Made by a program: the position numbers and the translations under genes | Shown: positions 42,217 through 49,835 of the stretch, piece after piece | How the letters are laid out: each line of letters starts with the position of its first letter | How positions within the stretch are numbered: the stretch's first letter is position 1 | Notes under the pieces: model-generated | What the model was told of the DNA's origin: nothing | Databases searched by the model: none | Seen by the model: only the letters and a program-made list of their open reading frames with translations | Origin: Roseinatronobacter sp052379845 | GTDB taxonomy: Bacteria > Pseudomonadota > Alphaproteobacteria > Rhodobacterales > Rhodobacteraceae | Assembly: GCA_052379845.1 (NCBI GenBank) | Contig: JBQTCF010000022.1 | Reading direction: 5' to 3' (one strand) | DNA length: 64,000 bases

Positions 42217-43110
42217 ATGTCTGAGAAACTTGCACTGATCGGGGCAGGCGCGATGGGCGGAGCAATTGGCGCGCGTCTGGTGGAAACAGGCACATCCTTG
42301 GCCGTGTTCGATCTTGACCCGCAAAAGCTGGATGCACTGGTTCAGAAAGGCGCTGTGGCGGCGCAAAGTGCGGCCGAAGCCGCAAAGGGTGCTGCGGCGG
42401 TTATCCTGAGTTTGAACAGCCCCGGAATTGTAGAGGCAGCAGTGTTCGGATCGGGCGGTGTGGCCGAAGGCGCGGGTCCGGGCACACTTGTCATCGATAT
42501 GTCCTCAATAGATCCGACGGCGACAAAAGCGCTTGCCGAGCGCGCGGCACAGCGTGGTCTTGCATGGGTTGACAGCCCGCTTTCCGGTGGCATTCCCAAA
42601 GTTGCCACTGGCGCGCTGACATTGATGCAGGGCGGGGCAGAAGCGGATGTCGCCAAGGCGCAACGCCTGCTTGCTAATATTGCAGCAAACCAGACCCATA
42701 TGGGGCCTGCAGGGACAGGTCAGACCACCAAATTGATTAACCAGGTATTGTGCGGCCTGGGCTTTATTGCTGTGGCCGAAGCGACAGCCTTGGCCGAGGC
42801 CGCAGGCGTCGATGCTACCCGCATCCCAGACGCGTTGCGCGGCGGGCGGGCGGATTCAGCAATATTGCAAGAGTATATGCCACGCTTTGTCGCACGCGAT
42901 TACCAGCGCACCGGTCGTATTGATAACATGGTCAAGGATCTGAATGGTGCGCAGGATCTTGCAAGGCTGGGCAATACATCCATGCCCCTTACGGCCCTAT
43001 GTGCTGAAATTCACCGTATGCTGACAGCTGCGGGACTGGGTGGGGAAGATCAGGCTGCGGTGATGGAATACTTCTCTGGTGCGGGGCGATATCTACCAGA
43101 CATGTCATAA
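42217..43110 (+). CDS. 3-hydroxyisobutyrate dehydrogenase/tartronate semialdehyde reductase-like
   Basis: Beta-hydroxyacid dehydrogenase of 297 residues. The dinucleotide fold is LALIGAGAMGGAIGARLVET; the substrate loop DSPLSGGIPKVATGALTLMQ and the catalytic Lys in GQTTKLINQVLCG (Lys-x-x-x-Asn) are present. Relatives reduce tartronate semialdehyde to glycerate (GarR), or act on hydroxyisobutyrate or hydroxygluconate-like acids. AGGAGAGG precedes the ATG. It follows idnO and probably shares the operator-controlled transcript. A sugar-acid role is inferred from the locus. Confidence 0.82.
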   Translation: MSEKLALIGAGAMGGAIGARLVETGTSLAVFDLDPQKLDALVQKGAVAAQSAAEAAKGAAAVILSLNSPGIVEAAVFGSGGVAEGAGPGTLVIDMSSIDPTATKALAERAAQRGLAWVDSPLSGGIPKVATGALTLMQGGAEADVAKAQRLLANIAANQTHMGPAGTGQTTKLINQVLCGLGFIAVAEATALAEAAGVDATRIPDALRGGRADSAILQEYMPRFVARDYQRTGRIDNMVKDLNGAQDLARLGNTSMPLTALCAEIHRMLTAAGLGGEDQAAVMEYFSGAGRYLPDMS

Positions 43111-43166
43111 ACCGGCGCAGGCGCAACAGACTGGATTCTGCACGGCTCTCAGGGTATTGCATAGCC

Positions 43167-44183
43167 ATGAACACCGCACGCAAGCCTCCGACAATGACCG
43201 ATGTAGCCCGGCTTGCGGGCGTGTCGCCCATGACAGTCAGTCGGGCATTGAAATCGGACCGTCTGGTTAACCATCAGACACGCGCACGCATATTGTCTGC
43301 GGCCGAGGAATTGGGCTATCTGCTCGACAGTACTGCCTCAAGCTTGCGATCGCAGAAAACCGACTTTGTCGCGGTCACCATTCCATCGATCAACAATGCC
43401 AATTTTGCCGATACGGTCGGGGCTTTGAACGAGGGGCTGAAGGCGCGTGGGTTGCAAATTCTGCTTGGATACACGAATTACGACATTCAAGAAGAAGAAC
43501 GCTTGATCGAACAATTGCTGCGCCGCAAGCCACAAGCAATAGTTGTCACTGGTGGGAAACACACACCTCGCACACGGCGAATGCTGGAGAACGCCCTTGT
43601 TCCGGTAATCGAAACATGGGATCTGCCCGATGCGCCAATTAACCATGTTATCGGGTTTTCCAACGCTCAGGCAGTGCAGGTCATGGTCGATCATTTTGTG
43701 GCCAAGGGGCTGACACGGATAGCGTTTATCGGCGGCGATGCGGATCGTGATACGCGCGGGCTTGACCGGCGTCGCGGATTTGTTGCGGCGATGCAGCGGC
43801 ATGGACTGAATGCAAACCGACTTGTTGCGGCTGGACCCCCACCAATTTCAATGCGGGAAGGGGCGGATGCAATGAGTCACCTGCTTGACACCGATCCGGA
43901 CACAGAAGCTGTCATTTGCGTGTCTGACTTGTCCGCTTTCGGCGCACTCAGCGCATGTCAGCGACGTGGCGTGCGTGTGCCTGAACAGATTTCGATCGCG
44001 GGTTTCGGCAATTATGAGCTTGGCTCGATTTGTGTCCCATCAATCACCACCATCGACCCTTCGCCGCGCAAAATTGGTCAACAGGCCGCAGAATTGCTTT
44101 GCGAAATTCTGGATCAAGGCGCATTGATTCCAGTGCGCCGCGAAATCCTGCCACAGCTTTTGATCAGAGAATCGACGCTGTAG
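43167..44183 (+). CDS. LacI-family regulator, GntR/IdnR type
   Basis: Repressor of 338 residues. The LacI helix-turn-helix and hinge are at residues 9-60 (MTDVARLAGVSPMTVSRALK, then ARILSAAEELGYLLDSTAS). The periplasmic-binding-like effector domain follows with YTNYDIQEEERLIEQLLRRK, VTGGKHTPRTRRML, VIETWDLP and IAGFGNYELGSICVPSITTI, the pattern of GntR/IdnR gluconate regulators. It sits amid three copies of an 18-bp CG-centred near-palindrome, its probable operator. GntR-type operators in enterobacteria are also CG-centred. A sugar acid or its phosphate is the likely inducer. Confidence 0.9.
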   Translation: MNTARKPPTMTDVARLAGVSPMTVSRALKSDRLVNHQTRARILSAAEELGYLLDSTASSLRSQKTDFVAVTIPSINNANFADTVGALNEGLKARGLQILLGYTNYDIQEEERLIEQLLRRKPQAIVVTGGKHTPRTRRMLENALVPVIETWDLPDAPINHVIGFSNAQAVQVMVDHFVAKGLTRIAFIGGDADRDTRGLDRRRGFVAAMQRHGLNANRLVAAGPPPISMREGADAMSHLLDTDPDTEAVICVSDLSAFGALSACQRRGVRVPEQISIAGFGNYELGSICVPSITTIDPSPRKIGQQAAELLCEILDQGALIPVRREILPQLLIRESTL

Positions 44184-44202
44184 GCCTGGACAAATGCCAA
44201 GA

Positions 44203-44520
44203 TCAAAGCCGCTCATAAATGATATGATAATGGCTGCCCGTATACATATGCTGCACTGACGCAAGTGCCTTCATAGCCATGATGCGCCGGTCAGAGGCAA
44301 GTGCTTCCGAAATTGACTCGCGCGTGGGGTAGTCTATTTCCTGCACCAGAAACACATCTGCGCCGGGCGCTTCAATACTCCAAGGACGATAGACCCGAAC
44401 ATTTTGTGCGTGCAGCATTTGTTGCCATGCAGGTATCAGACGCGCGCGCACCGCGTCAAAAAAAGCTTCCTCCATGCCTGTATGTATGCGACCGCAAAAA
44501 ATTGCACTGCGTGTGAACAC
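44203..44520 (-). CDS. EthD-like dimeric alpha/beta-barrel protein (paralogue A)
   Basis: Protein of 105 residues, GTG start, with GGGG just upstream. Core: FCGRIHTGMEEAFFDAVRAR, ADVFLVQEIDYPTRESISEA, then LASDRRIMAMKALASVQHMY and HYHIIYERL. The pattern (beta strand, helix, beta, helix with LASDxR, and a final His-rich strand) is that of EthD/Dabb-type small proteins. It resembles the divergent gene 118 bp away along its length, so the two are paralogues. Both flank an operator of the sugar-acid regulon. Function unknown; enolisation or mutarotation of a sugar acid is conceivable but speculative. Confidence 0.65.
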   Translation of the reverse strand: MFTRSAIFCGRIHTGMEEAFFDAVRARLIPAWQQMLHAQNVRVYRPWSIEAPGADVFLVQEIDYPTRESISEALASDRRIMAMKALASVQHMYTGSHYHIIYERL

Positions 44521-44547
44521 AAAACCCCCGAAGCTTGAACTTGATCA

Positions 44548-44565
44548 TATGATATCGTTATCATA
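44548..44565. promoter_or_regulatory. LacI-type operator copy 3 (between the EthD-like paralogues)
   Basis: TATGATATCGTTATCATA, almost a perfect palindrome (half-sites TATGATATC and TATGATAAC). It matches copies 1 and 2 in half-site and CG centre and lies between two divergent genes. Confidence 0.75.
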
Positions 44566-44637
44566 TAGGTTATCAATGCTAAAATTCCGACGATAAGCGC
44601 TTGGCAAGAAGTTGACCCAATCAAGAAGGACTCGCCC

Positions 44638-44997
44638 GTGTATATTCGCTGTGCCTTTTTTCAGGGTCATGTCAAACCCGGACAGCAAGAAGCCTTTGAT
44701 GCCCATATCAGGGACGAGTTGCATGCATTGTGGACACGCTTTCCTCATGTCGAGGAAGTGCGTCTGCTGCGCGAAGTGGAGAGTGACCGGCCAGATGTGC
44801 ATTTTGAACTGATCATCGCTTTGAAATTCCCGTCGCGCGAGGCGATTGCCGAAGCATTGGCGTCAGACACAAGACATGCCAGCAAGGCCGCTTCAATGCC
44901 GCTGTTTGAGATGTTTGACGGTGATGTATTCCACACAGTGTTTTCAGGTGATCAGCTTCCTATTCCCGCGGGGGAACTGATAATGCGCCCGACCTGA
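44638..44997 (+). CDS. EthD-like dimeric alpha/beta-barrel protein (paralogue B)
   Basis: Protein of 119 residues with a GTG start preceded by AGAAGGA. Core: IRCAFFQGHVKPGQQEAFDA, VRLLREVESDRPDVHFELII, then IAEALASDTRHASKAASMPL and MFDGDVFHTVFSG. It lines up with paralogue A in the IxEALASDxR block and the His-containing last strand. The second half of the operator-flanking divergent pair, so likely under the same LacI-type control. An SDR remnant follows 15 bases later, suggesting a former operon. Biochemical role unknown. Confidence 0.68.
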   Translation: MYIRCAFFQGHVKPGQQEAFDAHIRDELHALWTRFPHVEEVRLLREVESDRPDVHFELIIALKFPSREAIAEALASDTRHASKAASMPLFEMFDGDVFHTVFSGDQLPIPAGELIMRPT

Positions 44998-45012
44998 ACA
45001 GGAAAATATACC

Positions 45013-45230
45013 ATGACGACGGCGAAAGTTGTGCTTTTCCCTGGGACCAGTCAAGGAATTGGTCGGGCTGCCGCGAGTGCATTCTTATAGGCTGGTCGCA
45101 AAGTCATTCCTGTCGTCCACACGCGGCCCGAAGTAGGCGTTTGAGCCTGCAGGTAAAAAGCGGGCCAGGCCGGGCTGTCGATGGCGATATGTATATTCAG
45201 GGTAATCGTCGCCGGATTCGTCTACCGAAC
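45013..45230 (+). pseudogene. SDR oxidoreductase remnant with in-frame stop
   Basis: MTTAKVVLFPGTSQGIGRAA then ASAFL, an in-frame TAG at 45088-45090, and AGRKVIPVVHTRPEVGV, which is the normal SDR N-terminal Rossmann start (TGxxxGIG, then the second strand). After another stop, a frame with AVDGDMYIQ resembles the next SDR block. The catalytic part is absent. It directly follows EthD-like paralogue B, so it was probably the next gene of that operon. Confidence 0.65.
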
Positions 45231-45276
45231 GGCTGGTCGTGGTGAGGTCTGCGATCTGGGTTGCCGGATCCTGGCG

Positions 45277-45822
45277 TTACGCAGCAGTTTTCCACTTCAA
45301 CGGGGTAAGGTAAAGGACGCTGTCGCCGACACTGACCATCACTTCGCCGTCCTGAATGTTGACATTGAGTTTCATCCCCCGGCTTGCCAGCTGAGCGAGC
45401 GCGCCAGTGTCGCTGGCGGAAAAATTGATGACTTGAAGGTTGTCAAAACGGGTTGCGGTATTCTTGATCTTGTCCCACCAAATCTCGGCCGTCCTGCCGC
45501 CATAAGGATAGACAATCACCTTTACCGCTTTGCTGCAGGATTGACGCATCACCTTCTCGCTCGGAAGGCCCAGAGCCACCCACACATCAAGTTCGCCGCT
45601 CAGGCTTTTTTGCCAGATGTCCGGCTCATCATCTGTTGAAAGACCCTTGGTCATTTCCAAGTTTTCATGCGCATTCAGCGCAAAAGCAACAAGGCGCACC
45701 ATCAGGCGTTCATCTGTTTCCGAGGGATGTTTGGCAACGGTCAGTTTATGCGTCTCATAGTAGTGACGATCCATGTCGGAGACGGAAAGTTCAACTTTAT
45801 AAATGGTAGCATTTTGCGCCAT
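45277..45822 (-). CDS. yaeQ: YaeQ family protein
   Basis: Protein of 181 residues, the usual YaeQ length. Begins MAQNATIYKVELSVSDMDRH, followed by YYETHKLTVAKHPSETDERL, then VRLVAFALNAHENLEMTKGL, DEPDIWQKSLSGELDVWVAL and the C-terminal VNIQDGEVMVSVGDSVLYLT. The fold is PD-(D/E)XK-nuclease-like with Glu/Asp/Lys positions retained, but family function is unsettled. I chose the ATG at 45822; an upstream in-frame extension lacks family similarity. Confidence 0.9.
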   Translation of the reverse strand: MAQNATIYKVELSVSDMDRHYYETHKLTVAKHPSETDERLMVRLVAFALNAHENLEMTKGLSTDDEPDIWQKSLSGELDVWVALGLPSEKVMRQSCSKAVKVIVYPYGGRTAEIWWDKIKNTATRFDNLQVINFSASDTGALAQLASRGMKLNVNIQDGEVMVSVGDSVLYLTPLKWKTAA

Positions 45823-46280
45823 GACTGGTCCCAGTTTTTCGGACATTGCGCTACCTACTGCGTCTGGCGACGTTGTGAAAGCAGATAACGGTTTCACGAC
45901 GGTGAAAGGGCGAACAGGGAAGAATGACTGACCGCTTCCGCTGCATGGCGCGGCTGCCCTGTTGCGAGGCTGCTTGACGCCCGGTGCGCTGGTGGGCTTG
46001 GCGTTGACGAGCCTGGTCCAGAGCTGCCTTTCGATCCGCGTCTGGTGCCGTGGCGCAGAGGGAAAAGGCGAAGAGATATCATCGCAAAATCATCATGAGA
46101 GGGCCCGATGAGTGGCGCCCCACCAAGCAGGCACATGGATCGGTCCGCTCATCAGGCGCTGAGATGGGCTGCCAGGAATGCTTTCAGACAGGCAATACCA
46201 CGAACGGGGTATTCCTAAACAGCGCCCTCTTGGGCACTTACAAAAGGATCAGGCAATCAGGCTGCCACTAGGATTACACT
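45823..46280. other. Intergenic region, no supported gene
   Basis: About 460 bp between yaeQ and the FabI-like gene. Several short open frames (such as one of 73 codons at 46050-46271) lack ribosome sites and recognisable families. It should hold the two divergent promoters. Confidence 0.45.
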
Positions 46281-47087
46281 GTGAAAATGCACCGTCTTTG
46301 TTTGTCGCCCGGTGTGTTCGCCACCATTGATGCATCGTGTCCAAAGGTGACGAACCATAACGATGGGGCACATGTGGGTTTATTGTCCGGCGCGCGTGGC
46401 GTAATCTTCGTGGACCGCGAGGCTGCGGGCACCCTTCAGGGCATTCTGACCCCGCTGGTTTCACAAGGTGCCGCGTATGTGTTTGTTGAAAGACGGACAC
46501 CGGCACCTAAGCTGGACGATATACTGTCGTGCCTGTGCGATGAATGGGGCCAGATCGATTTCCTGGTCCACTGCGCCATGCCCCTACATACCCGACCAAA
46601 GGATGATCCATACTTCAAGACGGACCTCGCTGTATTTCAGAGCGCAATAGCGTGTTACGTTCACGGCTTTGTCGCCATTGCCCGGCGCGCGGCCTGTGTA
46701 ATGGCGCCCGGTGGCAGTCTGCTTAGCCTGAATGGACCAATCATTGGAATGACCTGCCCGGGCAATGGCTTGTTCGAGGTGATCCTCGCCGCACAGGCTG
46801 CATCGGTCCGCTGTCTGGCCGAGGATCTTGGCCCCAAGGGGATTCGGGTCAATGCCATCACCGCAGGTCGGATCTGTCCTGGGCCGTTGAAAACTATCGC
46901 TTCGCGGCACTCGCTGCCATTCTCCGGGAGGCACCGGGCACCGCTGCGCCGCGACGTCACACCCGAAGAAATTGGCAAGTCGGCCGCATATCTGCTGTCC
47001 GGACTTTCATCGGGCACTACGGGCGAAACGCTGCATGTCGACGCCGGTCATCACGTCATCGGCCTGCGGGGCGTGGAACCCCCGTAA
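46281..47087 (+). CDS. FabI-like enoyl-ACP reductase homologue lacking the catalytic residues
   Basis: SDR-fold protein of 268 residues (GTG start, or ATG at 46287). The C-terminal half aligns without gaps to FabI: GGSLLSLN, SVRCLAEDLGPKGIRVNAIT, then EEIGKSAAYLLSGLSSGTTG and LHVDAGHHV. But E. coli FabI Tyr146, Tyr156 and Lys163 correspond to Gly152, Asn162 and Leu169 here, and the N-terminal glycine-rich NADH motif is not recognisable. It is therefore probably not an active reductase. FabI-like genes accompany PHB polymerase genes in several proteobacteria, and phaC lies downstream here, so a structural or sensory role in that context is possible. Confidence 0.68.
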   Translation: MKMHRLCLSPGVFATIDASCPKVTNHNDGAHVGLLSGARGVIFVDREAAGTLQGILTPLVSQGAAYVFVERRTPAPKLDDILSCLCDEWGQIDFLVHCAMPLHTRPKDDPYFKTDLAVFQSAIACYVHGFVAIARRAACVMAPGGSLLSLNGPIIGMTCPGNGLFEVILAAQAASVRCLAEDLGPKGIRVNAITAGRICPGPLKTIASRHSLPFSGRHRAPLRRDVTPEEIGKSAAYLLSGLSSGTTGETLHVDAGHHVIGLRGVEPP

Positions 47088-47187
47088 CTTGTGAAGATGA
47101 CCACGCCCGGTGCGCTGCAACTGGGACTCCAGATGCTGAATGCGGCCCATTTCAATTTTCGCCCAGCCAACGAACAGGACAAACCCC

Positions 47188-49023
47188 ATGAACATTGCAA
47201 ACTCTATCCTGCCTCAGATGTCGGGGCTGGTCGAGGGAATGAGTCCCGAACAGGGCCTGCGCATACTTGGTCTGATGACCTGCCATCGGGTGAGTCGGGG
47301 GGAAACACTGACAAGGGCGGGCGAGGCAACCGACCGGTTGGACGTGATCCTGCATGGGCGGTTCGCCTCCGTCCTTGTCGAGGCCGGCGGCGCGTCCGGG
47401 GCTTTGCGAATGATTGATGCCGAGGGGCTAATCGGTGTTACCGCCTTTCTGTCAGGTCGTCCTGCCCGCCATACCGTCACAGCCCTGCGCGACAGCGCCG
47501 TGCTGCGGCTGGAACGCTCTGCACTGGACCAACTTGCCGAAGAGTGCCCAAAGACGTTTGCGGCGCTGCTTCAGCGGCTCATGCGCGAAGCGCATGATGC
47601 CGTCAAACCGGCGCGCGCAACCCCGGCAGCGGGTAACCGGCGGATCATTACCTTCGTTCAGGCCGCCGGCGAGGCGGTGCCGCCCGGATTCTGGTCTGCC
47701 ATGCGCCAGTCGCTGGAACAAGCCGGGGCACGGGTGCTGGACGCCGCCGACCTGCGCCGACAATTCGGCGCCAGGCCCCTTGACGCGGTGCAGGTGGCGG
47801 AAACGCTGAACCGGCAGGCCAACGCATCCGGGCCGCTGGTCTGTCTGACCGACCCTGATCTGACCCTTTGGACCGAGCAGGCCATTCGACAGGCCGATGA
47901 GGTTGTGCTTGTCACCCGCGGCCCCGCCCCCTTGTCCGGGCACTCCGATGTCGAGCGCTGCGTGAGCGACCTGCACATTGCGGCGCAGCGGCGCCTGGTC
48001 CGCGTTCATGACCGCCGTGTGTGTGCAACCACGGGCACCGCCGCTTGGTTGGCGCGGATCGACTGTTTCATGAACCACCATGTTTCACTGCAGGATCAAG
48101 CCGACATGCAAAGCCTTTCCAGGTTTTTGACAAATCGCGCCATCGGCTTTGTCGCAAGCGGCGGCGGGGCGCTTGGGGCGGCGCATGTCGGCGTCTTTCG
48201 CGCCTTTGCCGAGGCCGATGTGACGTTCGACATTTTTGGCGGCACCAGTGTCGGCGCCGCTATGCTGGCCGGGTTCTGCCGCCTGGAGGACGCTGAACGT
48301 CTGGACCTGGGCGCACACCGGATTTTCGTGCAAGGCAAAAGCTTCAAGCGCTTCAACGTGCCGAAATACGGTTTGCTGGATCACCAGAATTTCGACCGCG
48401 CCCTGCAACGCGAATATGGCGAAGATACACTGATCGAGGATTGCTGGCGTCCTTTTTTTGCCGTGGCCAGCAATCTGTCGACCAAGTCCCCCGAAATCAT
48501 CCGCCGTGGCGTGATGTGGAAGGCAGTGCGCGCCTCCAGTGCCATTCCCGGTATGCTGCCCCCGTTCTACACCAGCGACGGGATGATGCTGGTCGATGGG
48601 GGAATCATGCAGAATGTCCCGATTGACGCGATGCGCGGGCTGAAAAACGGGCCGAATGTTCTTGTGCATTTCAACACCGCTGCGGCGCGTCGGTTCCCGG
48701 TCGACTACGATGCGCTTCCCGGTCGCGGGCGGCTGCTGGCCGGTCTGCTGAACCCTTGGGCACAGCTGCCTCGTGCCCCCTCGGCCACGGCCGTGTTGTG
48801 GCGCAGCCTGCTTGTGCATCAGAAGGCGGATCTTGAGCTTGCGACAGAGGACCTGGAACTTTGTCCGCCGCGGACACCCGGCGCGGGGGTGTTCGATTTC
48901 TCGAAGCATCGCCAAGTCTATCTGGCCAGCTATGCCTGGGCCAAGGCCGAGATTGCGGCACGGAACGAGGCCGGGGACACCCCGCTTTCGGCCATCCTTG
49001 CGGCAACGCATATCGGGCTATAA
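47188..49023 (+). CDS. Cyclic-nucleotide-binding domain + patatin-like phospholipase
   Basis: Protein of 611 residues. Residues 15-135 form a cNMP-binding beta-roll (GLMTCHRVSRGETLTRAGEA, VILHGRFASVLV, GLIGVTAFLSGRPARHTVTA). A middle domain of about 160 residues follows with nucleotide-kinase-like helices. The patatin lipase occupies about 310-560: oxyanion loop SGGGALGAAHVGVF, Ser nucleophile in GGTSVGAAM (about 354) and Asp in LVDGGIMQNVP (about 470). This is the neuropathy-target-esterase-like layout. It may hydrolyse membrane or PHB-granule lipids in response to a second messenger. It is followed by a two-component pair. Confidence 0.88.
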   Translation: MNIANSILPQMSGLVEGMSPEQGLRILGLMTCHRVSRGETLTRAGEATDRLDVILHGRFASVLVEAGGASGALRMIDAEGLIGVTAFLSGRPARHTVTALRDSAVLRLERSALDQLAEECPKTFAALLQRLMREAHDAVKPARATPAAGNRRIITFVQAAGEAVPPGFWSAMRQSLEQAGARVLDAADLRRQFGARPLDAVQVAETLNRQANASGPLVCLTDPDLTLWTEQAIRQADEVVLVTRGPAPLSGHSDVERCVSDLHIAAQRRLVRVHDRRVCATTGTAAWLARIDCFMNHHVSLQDQADMQSLSRFLTNRAIGFVASGGGALGAAHVGVFRAFAEADVTFDIFGGTSVGAAMLAGFCRLEDAERLDLGAHRIFVQGKSFKRFNVPKYGLLDHQNFDRALQREYGEDTLIEDCWRPFFAVASNLSTKSPEIIRRGVMWKAVRASSAIPGMLPPFYTSDGMMLVDGGIMQNVPIDAMRGLKNGPNVLVHFNTAAARRFPVDYDALPGRGRLLAGLLNPWAQLPRAPSATAVLWRSLLVHQKADLELATEDLELCPPRTPGAGVFDFSKHRQVYLASYAWAKAEIAARNEAGDTPLSAILAATHIGL

Positions 49024-49151
49024 TGTGCAGCCTTGGGCGTGAAAAGACTTAAGGGCGATCCGGACTGCGTGCTGCGGGTATCGGTGGGCTTTGCGGTCTG
49101 ACGCGTGCCGGCAGGATCTGGCGTGCAGACCGCTTCAAGGAAAGCCAAGGT

Positions 49152-49835
49152 ATGGAGCAAGAGCAAGTAACAATGGCAGCGCAGCAGGTCAGGATCGTCG
49201 TGACAGAAGATGACGACCCGGTACGTCGGCGCTTCGTATCATTGTTGTCCGATTGGGACGGCTGCACCCTGGTGGCGAATTGCGCGACACTGGCAGCGAC
49301 AGAGCAGGTAATCCGCACGCATCAGTTTGACCTGCTGATCACTGATTGCAATTTGCCAGACGGCTCCGGCATAGACGCTATCGCCCTGCTTCGTCGCCTG
49401 CAGCCACAGGCCGAGGCGATGGTCATCTCGGTTCTGGCCGATGAGTTGACAGTGCTGGATGCCGTCAAGGCCGGCGCAACCGGATACCTGCTCAAGGATG
49501 CTGGATCGATTGACCTGATCGAGGCCATCAGGGAACTTCTTGTCGGGCATTCGCCGATCTCGCCCCGGATCGCCCGGCTATTGATGCGCAAGCTTGGCGG
49601 GCCATCCCAACAACAGCACACCCCACAGATGGATGGCAGTCTGTTGACTGCGCGGGAAATGGATATCCTGTGGGGCATCGCAAAGGGTTTCACCAATGCC
49701 GAGATCGCCGAAAGGCTGGGTATCTCGCGCCAGACCGTGCCGGTGCATATCCGCAACATCTATCGCAAGCTGGAGACGACGACGCGCACTGAAACTGTGT
49801 TCGAGGCCAGTCGTTTGGGACTGATCCAGCTGTGA
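49152..49835 (+). CDS. NarL/LuxR-type response regulator
   Basis: Regulator of 227 residues. Receiver domain: VTEDDDPVRRRFVSLLSDWD, phospho-Asp in LLITDCNLPDGSG (about residue 64), Lys in GYLLKDAGSID. C-terminal HTH: LTAREMDILWGIAKGFTNAE, then ISRQTVPVHIRNIYRKL. The conserved VxxHxxNIxxKL pattern of LuxR-type HTH is present. It overlaps the sensor kinase gene by four bases, so the two are a pair. Candidate targets are the surrounding patatin, ftsH-like and phaC genes, but no binding site was identified. Confidence 0.92.
   Translation: MEQEQVTMAAQQVRIVVTEDDDPVRRRFVSLLSDWDGCTLVANCATLAATEQVIRTHQFDLLITDCNLPDGSGIDAIALLRRLQPQAEAMVISVLADELTVLDAVKAGATGYLLKDAGSIDLIEAIRELLVGHSPISPRIARLLMRKLGGPSQQQHTPQMDGSLLTAREMDILWGIAKGFTNAEIAERLGISRQTVPVHIRNIYRKLETTTRTETVFEASRLGLIQL

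Noticed and set aside
46050..46271. Short plus-strand open frame before the FabI-like gene
   Set aside because: Cys- and Arg-rich composition without ribosome site or similarity; likely non-coding.
46281..47087. Functional enoyl-ACP reductase FabI
   Set aside because: The catalytic Tyr and Lys and the NADH loop are missing, so normal activity is not supported.
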